Shown here one piece after another: positions 1-6,971 of a stretch of 9,578 nucleotides of DNA. Source of the DNA: Chloroflexota bacterium (GTDB lineage: Bacteria > Chloroflexota > Anaerolineae > Anaerolineales > Anaerolineaceae); the NCBI GenBank assembly GCA_023406965.1, contig JAEXTI010000561.1:1-9578 (forward strand). The letters are read 5' to 3'. Positions within the stretch are counted from its first letter, which is position 1, and each line of letters begins with the position of its first letter. Made by a program: the position numbers and the translations under genes. The notes beneath the pieces are model-generated. The model was not told the origin of the DNA, did no database searches, and saw only the letters and a program-made list of their open reading frames with translations.

Positions 1-1
1 G

Positions 2-331
2 GCCAGCGTGCAGGCTGTGATGCAGGCCCTGGGGCATTCTCATGAGCATCTACTGGCTTACCAATCCAAGGTGGGGCCGGTGCGCTGGCTGGGTCCCAGC
101 ACCGAAGAAGTGATCCGGCGTTTGGGCAAGCAGCGCCGCGGCGGGGTGCTGGTCGTTCCCATCGCCTTCACAAGCGACCACATCGAGACGCTGCACGAAA
201 TCGATATCGAATACAAAGAGCTGGCCGAACAGAGCGGCATCCGGCGTTTTGAACGCGCCCCAGCTCTCAATGATGACGCACTGTTTTTGGATGCACTGGC
301 CGACCTGGTGGCTGGGCATCTGCCTGAGTAG
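2..331 (+). CDS. hemH: Ferrochelatase, C-terminal part (5' end outside window)
   Basis: Ferrochelatase inserts ferrous iron into a porphyrin ring near the end of haem synthesis. The 109 residues in frame from position 2 carry the family's C-terminal signature: AYQSKVGPVRWLGPSTEEV, then VPIAFTSDHIETLHEIDIEY. The Glu in SDHIETL (residue 62 of the visible part) matches the conserved active-site acid of the family; the conserved His of the N-terminal half lies upstream of the window. Full-length enzymes are usually about 310-350 residues, so roughly two thirds is missing. A GTG at position 8 is internal, not a start. The gene ends in TAG at 329-331 with no cysteine cluster, so there is no sign of an iron-sulfur extension. 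Whether it uses protoporphyrin or coproporphyrin cannot be told from this fragment. Codon use is GC-rich, like the exporter operon and unlike the next gene. Confidence 0.92.
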   Translation, partial: ASVQAVMQALGHSHEHLLAYQSKVGPVRWLGPSTEEVIRRLGKQRRGGVLVVPIAFTSDHIETLHEIDIEYKELAEQSGIRRFERAPALNDDALFLDALADLVAGHLPE

Positions 332-435
332 CCGCACGGGGATTGCGCAAGGCTGCTTAGGGTGTAGACTACTTGTTAACTCGCATACATTGAATAGTTC
401 AGCCCATTCTGAAGTATAGGTCGCGATGTAGGCAG

Positions 436-480
436 GATGAATTGGACACATAATATCGTCTTAGGTGTCCAAGATTCGTC
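436..480 (+). terminator. Imperfect hairpin downstream of ferrochelatase gene
   Basis: GATGAA plus TTGGACAC (436-449) can pair with GTGTCCAA (465-472) and, after a two-base bulge, TTCGTC (475-480). This gives 14 pairs, one of them G-U, around a 15-base loop. It lies 104 bases after the ferrochelatase stop and is the only good candidate for ending that transcript. There is no U-run after it, so it is not a canonical intrinsic terminator; it may instead be a dispersed inverted repeat. Confidence 0.35.
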
Positions 481-549
481 AACATGAGTTCTATTCAAGG
501 GCTTGATGAGCCAGGATTTTAGACTTTGCATATCTGTAATGAATTAAAT

Positions 550-581
550 TTGCTGAATGCCAAAAAAAATAATAATATAAT
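550..581 (+). promoter_or_regulatory. Possible promoter of the M23 gene
   Basis: A perfect TATAAT hexamer lies at 576-581 in an AT-rich tract, about 80 bases before the chosen start at 661. The best upstream partner is a weak TTGCTG at 550-555 with an over-long 20-base spacer, or a poorer hexamer nearer to 17. The -10 alone could be a chance match in AT-rich DNA. Confidence 0.25.
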
Positions 582-648
582 AACGTATAACTAACGTGTG
601 GGCCGCGGGGGATTATATCCATCAAGTTCCATCATTTATTATCATACT

Positions 649-654
649 AAGGGG
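649..654 (+). promoter_or_regulatory. Ribosome binding site that fixes the start at 661
   Basis: AAGGGG at 649-654 lies six bases before ATG 661. That ATG opens directly onto a typical signal peptide. The frame stays open upstream to a GTG at 598, but those 21 extra codons have no ribosome binding site and would place a polar stretch ahead of the signal peptide. Confidence 0.75.
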
Positions 655-660
655 TTCAAA

Positions 661-3291
661 ATGTTGAAAAACATGCTTTCCGTTCGTAATCTTAAGCTCT
701 GGAGCCAAAGCCTTCGGTTAGTATTCGTGCTTATTTTATTACTATCTGCAACCGGGGTGGCGTTTGCAGAAAATGATTCGGCACCGAATGCTGTTGTTAG
801 CGATATTATTGTTGTACCTCGGAATTATAATTTTACTTGGGGATCGAGTGGACAAAACATTGATGCCAACAATGATGTTTATTGTTCGTCGAATCCTGAT
901 TTTTGGCAAGTTTTATATTGGCGAACATCTGACACAAACTCTAGCGCTGGTGTAAATGATTGGAATCCAACGGTTACTGTAGCAGGAGATTATGATATTT
1001 ATGTCTATATCCCTGATTACACTCACGCTGCTTCTATTACAACCCAGGCAAAATACTATTTCAACGGCGGGCTACTAGCTACTTTGGACCAGAATCAGAA
1101 CAAATGCCAGTGGGTATATCTTGGTAGACGGTGGTTCGACGCAGGGAATGGGCATACAATCTCTATGCCCGCTCAAACGTCCGATAATCCTTACCGACTC
1201 ATTGCAGGAGATGGATTAAGATTGGTTTACGTAGAACCTTACTATTCCATTTCTGGACGAGTCGTGGATTCGGGGAACAATTCAATTCCCGGAGTCACCA
1301 TCTCTTTAAATACGGGAGCTACTACGTCTACTGATGGTAACGGAAATTACAGCTTTAGTGGATTAGCCGCAGGTAGTTATTCGATAACTCCAAGTCGTGC
1401 AGGTGATTCATTTACCCCTTCAACCACCAATGTGAATCTTTCGAGCAATATAACCGGGGTCAATTTTACAGTTACTACCCGATATTATATCTCAGGGAGA
1501 CTTACTGATACAAGTGGCTCTGCTATCCCAAACGTAACTCTGACCTGTTACGGATTATCCACACAAATGACAACAACTTCAGATAGTTCTGGTAGATACA
1601 CATTTGCCAACCTTGTCGCAGGAATATATCAGATCAAACCAGATCGGAACGTTTATCCGTTTTCTCCTCAAGTCAGGGGATGGATGTTTGTTCCACCCAA
1701 TCAGATCAATCAGGATTTTGTTACCACTCCCGTTTATGGGAATATAGGTGGCAAAGTCACAGTAGAAGGGACAAGTACTCCAATCGCAAATGCAAGGGTG
1801 AATATTGCGGGCAAGGTAGCACAAACTGACGCCAGCGGCGATTACACGATCAGCAACGTATTACCCGGAAACCATGTGGCTTATGTTTCTGCTGCTGGCT
1901 ACAAAGATCATCAGAGCTCCGTTGTGGTTATTCCGAACTCTTCAATAAAGAAGGATGTTGTCCTAACAAAGGTACTCATAAATGGCTATCGGTTGCCTTT
2001 TCCGGCAGGAACAACCTATAGCCTGAACCGAACTAACCACGGCAACTCTGGTTATGCCCAGGATTGGAGTCTAAAGAGAGGTGACCAGGTTGTGGCTTCG
2101 CGGGCAGGTATCGTTCTGTATCAGCCAGTAGAAAATTTTGACACATATGCTTGTGACAGTTCATATGGATCAAAAGGGAATTACATCGTCATCAAACACG
2201 ATGATGGCATGTTAACCTGGTACGTTCACTTAGCAAAAAACGGCGCATTTGTTAATAAAAATGACGTGGTCAAAGCAGGTCAGGTGATTGGCGTAACAGG
2301 TCTTACAGGGTTTATGTGCGGCACACCGCCTGACCATCTACATTTTGCCTTTACGGATATGTCAAAGAAAAGATTTATCCCTGTTCTGTTGGATGTACTT
2401 ACCAATGGAGGCATCCCTCAAGTAGGTAAGTCTTACACCTCTGGGAATTACCTGCTAACCGGAGATGAAACTAATGCTGGAATTCTATCAACTCCAGATG
2501 TCACGGCTCCGATAGGATCTCTGCGCCTTCGCCTTACAGGAACGTCCAACTATGCAGTGGAGTTAACGGCATTTGATTATGAGAGTGATGTTATTCAGGT
2601 GCGTCTGGCAACAAATGAAAGCGGTTTGGCGTCTGCTGCCTGGCAAACACTTACTGATACTGTTTCTTGGAGCAACCCGATCGTTGTAGGTCAATTTAAA
2701 GATGCTTCCGGAAATTTATCCCCGATCTACACCGATGTCATCGAACAGATCGCTTACGAATCGATCCAGACCGCATTCTCTGTGAGTTCACAAATATGTA
2801 GCGGCGCAGATTTCGAAATTCAAAACCTATCATATCCCTTATGCGAGCAGTGTGGGTGGTCGTGGGATATGGGAGAAGGCACAACCGCTCAAGGAATAGA
2901 ACCTTCCTGGCCGGTTTATGTCGACGAATTCGTTTATCTCACTCCTGGGAATTACACGATTACCTTAACTGCAAAGAATGCAGACAGCATCAACACCACT
3001 TCTCAAGAAGTGCAGGTTGTGCCTTCACCTTCATTAGGTTTTTCAATAACTCGGTTAGATCGCACGGTTTGGGTTAACGCATTGGAAGAGAATGCCAGTT
3101 CATGGCAGTGGGATTTTGGCGATGGCGGAACTGTCAGCGGGCGCACAGCATCTCACACATATGCGACTGTTGAAGATTTAAATCAGGCGGTAGTTAAACT
3201 GGTTGTGACTGGCGCAAATGGATGTTCTTCCACTTCTTATCAACAACCACCTGTACCCTTCCATGTCTATCTACCGGCATTAGCTAAGTAG
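661..3291 (+). CDS. Secreted multidomain M23 (LytM-like) metallopeptidase with golvesin-like and PKD domains
   Basis: This 876-residue protein is predicted to be exported and to cut peptide cross-links, most likely in peptidoglycan or another peptide matrix. Residues 1-36 form a Sec signal peptide (basic start, LVFVLILLL core, cut after AFA). Residues 48-193 resemble the golvesin C-terminal-like beta domain. Residues 195-439 hold three carboxypeptidase-regulatory-like repeats, each with an SGR/GGK start and a YxFxxLxxGxY-type end. Residues 443-580 are the M23 domain, with His460 and Asp468, His523 in WYVHL, and His559-Leu-His561; the zinc ligands and catalytic His all appear present. Residues 614-698 look Ig-like (FKDASGNLSPIY). 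Two PKD-like domains follow (DMGEG at 736-740, DFGDG at 818-822). The protein ends in FHVYLPALAK. It is flanked by hairpins and large gaps, so probably monocistronic, and is clearly AT-richer than its neighbours. The peptidase class is secure; the substrate is unknown. Confidence 0.87.
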   Translation: MLKNMLSVRNLKLWSQSLRLVFVLILLLSATGVAFAENDSAPNAVVSDIIVVPRNYNFTWGSSGQNIDANNDVYCSSNPDFWQVLYWRTSDTNSSAGVNDWNPTVTVAGDYDIYVYIPDYTHAASITTQAKYYFNGGLLATLDQNQNKCQWVYLGRRWFDAGNGHTISMPAQTSDNPYRLIAGDGLRLVYVEPYYSISGRVVDSGNNSIPGVTISLNTGATTSTDGNGNYSFSGLAAGSYSITPSRAGDSFTPSTTNVNLSSNITGVNFTVTTRYYISGRLTDTSGSAIPNVTLTCYGLSTQMTTTSDSSGRYTFANLVAGIYQIKPDRNVYPFSPQVRGWMFVPPNQINQDFVTTPVYGNIGGKVTVEGTSTPIANARVNIAGKVAQTDASGDYTISNVLPGNHVAYVSAAGYKDHQSSVVVIPNSSIKKDVVLTKVLINGYRLPFPAGTTYSLNRTNHGNSGYAQDWSLKRGDQVVASRAGIVLYQPVENFDTYACDSSYGSKGNYIVIKHDDGMLTWYVHLAKNGAFVNKNDVVKAGQVIGVTGLTGFMCGTPPDHLHFAFTDMSKKRFIPVLLDVLTNGGIPQVGKSYTSGNYLLTGDETNAGILSTPDVTAPIGSLRLRLTGTSNYAVELTAFDYESDVIQVRLATNESGLASAAWQTLTDTVSWSNPIVVGQFKDASGNLSPIYTDVIEQIAYESIQTAFSVSSQICSGADFEIQNLSYPLCEQCGWSWDMGEGTTAQGIEPSWPVYVDEFVYLTPGNYTITLTAKNADSINTTSQEVQVVPSPSLGFSITRLDRTVWVNALEENASSWQWDFGDGGTVSGRTASHTYATVEDLNQAVVKLVVTGANGCSSTSYQQPPVPFHVYLPALAK

Positions 3292-3319
3292 TTCTCTCGC
3301 CAAGTTAGTGAATTATTTA

Positions 3320-3360
3320 TTGTGGGTGTTTGTGCGCCGTAGCCGCGCAAACACCCACAA
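3320..3360 (+). terminator. Strong hairpin after the M23 gene
   Basis: TGTGGGTGTTTGTGCG (3321-3336) pairs with CGCGCAAACACCCACA (3344-3359) with one G-U pair, and an outer T-A pair makes 17 pairs around a 7-base loop. It starts 28 bases after the stop codon, which fits transcript termination. The base run after the stem is A-rich (AAATAAA) rather than T-rich, so it departs from the classical intrinsic terminator. Confidence 0.5.
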
Positions 3361-3478
3361 AATAAACAACACATATTTAGCGAGAAGACCACTAAGTTAA
3401 AGCACAGTTGAAAATAGAATATGATCTCTTATTCTTTGTCAATACAAATCTGAATGATCAATTACTTACGTGTAAAAT

Positions 3479-3492
3479 GACCTAATTAGGTC
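3479..3492. promoter_or_regulatory. Perfect 14-bp palindrome, candidate operator of the exporter operon
   Basis: GACCTAATTAGGTC is perfectly self-complementary and lies 129 bases before the adaptor start. A TAAAAT hexamer (3473-3478) abuts its left edge, and a TTGAAA hexamer (3501-3506) followed after 18 bases by TGTAGT (3525-3530) lies just right of it. Either could be a weak promoter, so a dimeric regulator bound here would sit over the start or just upstream of the -35. Which promoter is real, and whether the neighbouring NarL-type regulator binds, is not shown. Confidence 0.4.
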
Positions 3493-3621
3493 CCGGGTTT
3501 TTGAAATAAAAGAGATAACGGGGCTGTAGTCGGGCAACAAACCCGTCTATAGGCCCGTTTCAACGCTGCCCCTTTCCCGTATCATAGGTGACGTACGCAA
3601 CTTTACTAAGGGAAGGGACCC

Positions 3622-5037
3622 ATGAAACAAACTCGTTGGATTTACACCATTATCATCGCGGTTCTCGCCACCGCCTTGTTGACCGGCTGCGTGAGCTCGG
3701 CCAACTCCGCTCTCCAATTCACCACCGCCGCCCTCGAAACAGGCGACGTGACCTCTTATATGATTGCCAATGGGTCCGTACGGGCCAACCGCTCCCAAGA
3801 CATCACCTGGGAATTGGGCGGGCAGGTGGGCAAGGTGAACGGGAACGTGCTTGACGAGGTCAAGGCGGGCCAGGTTCTGGCCGAACTGGACGAAAACTCG
3901 CTTCCACAAAGCATTCTGCTGGCGAAAGTAGATTTGTATACCGCCCAGGAAAGCTTGAAAGACCTCAAAGACACGAAGGACGTCCAGCTAAACCTTGCCA
4001 ACGCGCAACTGGCGGTGGTTCAGGCACAGGATGCCCTGGAAGATGCCCAGCGCGCCCGTGACCGGATTGCGCCGGACCGCCGCATGATGAGCCAACTGAC
4101 CATTGATACCGCCAAAGCCGACTACCTCATTGCGCAGCAAAACCTGAAAGACGTCCAGGAATACTTCGACCAGTTCAAGGATCTGCCCGAAGACAATATC
4201 GACCGCGCGCAGGCCCAGACCACCCTGTCTCAGGCGATTCGCCAGCGTGACACCGCCCTGGCTAACCTGAATTACATCACCGGCAAGCCCTCAGAAAACG
4301 AGCTGGCGATGGCCGACGCTGAAGTGGCGTTGGCAGAGGCCAAACTGGCGGATGCCCAGGCCGAGTACGAACGCATTCGCAACGGCACGCCCGCCGACGA
4401 ACTGGAGGCTGCCCAGACCCGCATCGATGCCGCCCAGTCAACCCTTGACCAGGTGCGCCTGGAAGCCCCCTTTGACGGCATTATCACTTTCCGCGCCATC
4501 CAAAGCGGTGACCGCGTACAACCCGGCACGCTGGCCTTCCAGATCGAAGACCGCTCGCACCTGTACATCGATGTGCAGGTCTCCGAGATCGACATCAACA
4601 ACATTCAGATCGGCCAGATCGTCGAATTGACCTTCGACGCAATTCTGGGCGCCACCTACGAAGGCCGCGTGGACAGCATTGGCTGGACCGGCAGCAACAC
4701 GAGCGGCGTAGTCACCTACCCGGTGGTCATCGAGTTGGTCAACCCCAACGAAATGATCAAAACAGGCATGACCGCCGTGGTCAAAGTGCAGACCCAAAGC
4801 GCTCAGGATGTACTGCTGGTTCCCAACGGGGCTGTGCGCATGTTGAACGGCGAACGGGTGGTCTTCGTGCAAAAGGGTGGCCCCCTGCCCGAAGCGGTCA
4901 CCTTGCGCCTGGGCATCTCCTCTGAGACGCACAGCCAGGTGCTGGAAGGCGACCTCAAAGTGGGCGATTTGGTGGTGCTCAACCCAGATATGTTGATGGA
5001 AATGAACAGCAGCGTGAGCATCTCTGGAGCAGAATAA
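3622..5037 (+). CDS. HlyD/MacA-type membrane fusion (adaptor) lipoprotein of an ABC exporter
   Basis: This 471-residue adaptor is the extracytoplasmic partner of the ATPase and permease encoded directly downstream. The N-terminus is a lipoprotein signal (basic MKQTR, hydrophobic stretch, lipobox LTGC with Cys23), so it is probably lipid-anchored to the outer face of the membrane. A first half-lipoyl/barrel strand region spans about 43-90. A long alpha-helical hairpin of alternating Ala, Gln, Leu and charged residues spans about 85-277. The second lipoyl half begins at RLEAPFDGIIT (279-289), followed by beta-barrel and membrane-proximal domains to the end. An AAGGGA site at 3613-3618 supports ATG 3622. 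The stop overlaps the next start by one base (TAATG), which indicates translational coupling. Length and layout match MacA and YknX. No outer-membrane channel gene is visible, which would suit a one-membrane cell, though one could lie elsewhere. The exported substrate is unknown. Confidence 0.9.
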   Translation: MKQTRWIYTIIIAVLATALLTGCVSSANSALQFTTAALETGDVTSYMIANGSVRANRSQDITWELGGQVGKVNGNVLDEVKAGQVLAELDENSLPQSILLAKVDLYTAQESLKDLKDTKDVQLNLANAQLAVVQAQDALEDAQRARDRIAPDRRMMSQLTIDTAKADYLIAQQNLKDVQEYFDQFKDLPEDNIDRAQAQTTLSQAIRQRDTALANLNYITGKPSENELAMADAEVALAEAKLADAQAEYERIRNGTPADELEAAQTRIDAAQSTLDQVRLEAPFDGIITFRAIQSGDRVQPGTLAFQIEDRSHLYIDVQVSEIDINNIQIGQIVELTFDAILGATYEGRVDSIGWTGSNTSGVVTYPVVIELVNPNEMIKTGMTAVVKVQTQSAQDVLLVPNGAVRMLNGERVVFVQKGGPLPEAVTLRLGISSETHSQVLEGDLKVGDLVVLNPDMLMEMNSSVSISGAE

Positions 5038-5729
5038 TGACCCCCGCAAACCCCTGGGTTATCCAGGCAACTCACCTGACCAAGACGTACCGCATGGGTA
5101 CGATGCAGGTCAACGCGCTCAACGGGCTGTCGCTGCAAATTGCCTCCGGCGAGGTAGTCGCCATCATGGGCCCTTCCGGCTCGGGCAAGTCCACCTTGAT
5201 GAACATCCTCGGCTGCCTCGACCGGCCCAGCAGCGGCGAATACATCCTGGACGGCGAAGCAGCCGCTCGCCTGCGGGACGACCAGTTGGCCAGCATCCGC
5301 AACCGCAAGATCGGCTTTGTCTTTCAAAGCTTCAACCTGCTGCCGCGGGCCTCGGCCCTGGCCAACGTGGAACTGCCCCTGCGCTACGCCGGAGTGAACG
5401 GCAAGCGTAAAGTAAAGGCCACGGCCGCCCTGGAAGCAGTTGGTTTGGGCGACCGCATCCACCATAAACCCACCGAACTCTCGGGCGGACAACAGCAGCG
5501 CGTTGCCATTGCCCGCGCCCTGGTCAACGACCCGGCCATCTTGATGGCCGACGAGCCCACCGGCGCGTTGGACAGCCGCACGGGTAAAGAGATCATGGAC
5601 CTGCTGCTGGAAATCAACCGCGAACGCGGCACCACCGTCATTCTCGTCACCCACGACCCCAACGTGGCCGCGCGCGCCCGGCGGACCATCCGCTTGCGCG
5701 ACGGCCAGGTGGAGGAGGCTGCCTCATGA
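5037..5729 (+). CDS. ABC transporter ATPase, MacB/LolD/YknY type
   Basis: This 230-residue cytoplasmic ATPase powers the exporter by binding the permease encoded next. All catalytic elements are present: Walker A GPSGSGKST (45-53), Q-loop Gln97 in FVFQSFNLLPR, ABC signature LSGGQQQR (148-155), Walker B ending in Asp172 with catalytic Glu173 (MADEP), D-loop GALD (176-179) and H-loop His206 in VTHD. A single stand-alone domain of about 230 residues is normal for the mechanotransmission (type VII) exporters MacB, LolD and YknY. A GGAG at 5026-5029 lies seven bases before the start, which overlaps the adaptor stop by one base; the gene overlaps the permease by four bases. In E. coli MacB the ATPase is fused to the permease, whereas here they are separate, as in YknYZ. 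Substrate cannot be read from this subunit. Confidence 0.96.
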   Translation: MTPANPWVIQATHLTKTYRMGTMQVNALNGLSLQIASGEVVAIMGPSGSGKSTLMNILGCLDRPSSGEYILDGEAAARLRDDQLASIRNRKIGFVFQSFNLLPRASALANVELPLRYAGVNGKRKVKATAALEAVGLGDRIHHKPTELSGGQQQRVAIARALVNDPAILMADEPTGALDSRTGKEIMDLLLEINRERGTTVILVTHDPNVAARARRTIRLRDGQVEEAAS

Positions 5730-6958
5730 ACATTTTTTCAGCCCTCAAAGAAGCCCTGGGAAGCCTTGCCGCCAACAAGCTGCGTTCCAGCTTGACGATC
5801 CTGGGCATTGTCATCGGCGTCGCCGCCGTCATTGCCATGGTATCGCTGGGCCGCGGCCTGCAAGTTTCGATCAACTCCCAGCTATCCGGTATCGGCACCA
5901 CTCAGTTGAGCGTGTTTTACATGCCCGACCCGGAAATTCGCAACCCGCAGCCCTTGACCACGGGTGACGCGCAGGCGCTGGTAGACCCGGTCAACGCGCC
6001 GGATATCAAAGCTGTTTCAGCCTCCATTTCCGGGGTTGGTCTGGTTTCATTCGGCAGCAAGAGCAGTTCCGCCACCGTTTACGGCACTACCGCCAATTAT
6101 GCCGAACTCAACAACCTCAAATTACAGGAAGGCGGGTACTTTGGCGAAGAGCAGGTGCTGGGACAGTCTTCGACAGTGGTGTTGGGTCCCCGACTGGCTG
6201 ATCTCCTCTTCAACCGCACCAAAGGCCTGGTGGGCGAGATGGTGCGCATCGAAGGCCAGCCCTACCGCGTGGTGGGGGTACTGGAAAGCCTGGGCCAGGG
6301 CAGCTTTTCGATGTCCGAGACCGACATGGCCGTGCTTGTGCCCTATACCACCGCGCGACTGCGCCTGATCCCGCAAGGCGGGCGTGACCAGGTCGATACG
6401 CTCACCGTACAGGTGCGCGACTCGAGCCGCACGATGCAAGCCACCGAGCAGGTTAAGCAAATCCTGCGCACCCGCCACCGCACACCGGTCGGCCTGGACG
6501 ACTTCTACGTCTTCGCCTCCAAGGATATTCTGGACGCGGCCAACTCGATCACCAGCATGTTGACTATTTTCCTGGGCGGCATTGCCGCCATCAGCCTGCT
6601 GGTGGGTGGAATCGGCATCATGAACATCATGCTGGTGTCGGTCACCGAGCGCACCCGCGAAATTGGCCTGCGCAAAGCGGTGGGCGCGCGCCGCCGCGAC
6701 ATCCTGGTGCAGTTCCTGGCCGAATCGGTGGTGCTCAGCTTGCTGGGCGGAGGCCTGGGAATTTTGTTCGGCTGGCTCATCGGCGTAGCCGTGGCCATCG
6801 TCTCCAAGAATTCGGGCAACGCCATCACCCCGGTCGTTGGCATGGATGCGATCCTGTTAGCCACGCTCTCGGCTTCGGCCATCGGCATTTTCTTCGGGTT
6901 CTACCCTGCCAACCGGGCCGCGTCGCTCCAACCGGTAGAAGCGCTGCGATCGGAATAA
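5726..6958 (+). CDS. MacB/FtsX-family ABC transporter permease
   Basis: This 410-residue membrane subunit is expected to couple ATP hydrolysis by the preceding ATPase to movement of its large extracytoplasmic domain. Helix 1 spans about 21-43, after the conserved NKLRSSLTILGIVIGVAAVIAM start. A MacB-type extracytoplasmic domain fills about 45-275. Helix 2 (about 278-304) carries GGIGIMNIMLVSVTERTREIGLRKAVGA, the family's most conserved segment and the likely coupling region to the ATPase. Helices 3 and 4 lie at about 330-358 and 366-390. The protein ends NRAASLQPVEALRSE, typical of the family. Length and four-helix topology are normal. A strong GGAGGAGG at 5711-5718 precedes ATG 5726, which overlaps the ATPase stop as ATGA. 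The hairpin 13 bases after the stop probably closes this operon. MacB and YknZ relatives handle peptides, macrolides or lipoproteins; the substrate here is open. Confidence 0.94.
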   Translation: MNIFSALKEALGSLAANKLRSSLTILGIVIGVAAVIAMVSLGRGLQVSINSQLSGIGTTQLSVFYMPDPEIRNPQPLTTGDAQALVDPVNAPDIKAVSASISGVGLVSFGSKSSSATVYGTTANYAELNNLKLQEGGYFGEEQVLGQSSTVVLGPRLADLLFNRTKGLVGEMVRIEGQPYRVVGVLESLGQGSFSMSETDMAVLVPYTTARLRLIPQGGRDQVDTLTVQVRDSSRTMQATEQVKQILRTRHRTPVGLDDFYVFASKDILDAANSITSMLTIFLGGIAAISLLVGGIGIMNIMLVSVTERTREIGLRKAVGARRRDILVQFLAESVVLSLLGGGLGILFGWLIGVAVAIVSKNSGNAITPVVGMDAILLATLSASAIGIFFGFYPANRAASLQPVEALRSE

Positions 6959-6971
6959 GTTAATGGCTTTC

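Larger units (their letters stand above)
332..660. other. Intergenic gap, AT-rich toward its right end
   Basis: This 329-base gap holds no convincing gene. The left third is of mixed composition. From about 500 onward it becomes strongly AT-rich, including an A-run and a run of ATA/AAT near 562-582, then a short GC patch at about 596-610. It contains the imperfect hairpin at 436-480, a possible promoter at 550-581 and the ribosome binding site of the next gene. I see no tRNA-like, riboswitch-like or mobile-element structure. Confidence 0.7.
3292..3621. other. Intergenic gap between the M23 gene and the exporter operon
   Basis: This 330-base gap contains the strong hairpin at 3320-3360, an AT-rich middle (3361-3478), the palindrome at 3479-3492 and a GC-richer leader with three CCCGT repeats (about 3542, 3554 and 3577). 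The change from AT-rich to GC-rich sequence occurs at about 3490-3545. I see no small gene that I would support. Confidence 0.65.

Noticed and set aside
50..451. Minus-strand open frame opposite ferrochelatase and the following gap
   Set aside because: Most of it is the complement of the conserved ferrochelatase signature. The remainder lies over a hairpin and AT-rich gap, and no family resemblance is seen.
484..522. Tiny ATG-started frame of 12 codons in the first gap
   Set aside because: No ribosome binding site, no hydrophobic or other recognisable pattern; expected by chance.
598..660. Upstream extension of the M23 gene to a GTG at 598
   Set aside because: No ribosome binding site precedes it and it would put 21 polar residues before the signal peptide; ATG 661 has AAGGGG at the right distance and opens the signal peptide directly.
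1243..1977. Carboxypeptidase-regulatory-like repeats as evidence of a TonB-dependent receptor
   Set aside because: No plug or beta-barrel follows; the repeats lead directly into an M23 domain, so they are better read as spacer or adhesion domains.
3542..3581. Three CCCGT repeats as a possible CRISPR-like or riboswitch element
   Set aside because: The units are only five bases with irregular spacing, and no consistent secondary structure could be drawn.
4803..5654. Long open frame on the minus strand (283 codons) opposite the adaptor and ATPase genes
   Set aside because: It lies opposite two secure genes in GC-rich DNA. Its composition is that of a shadow frame and it has no recognisable domain.
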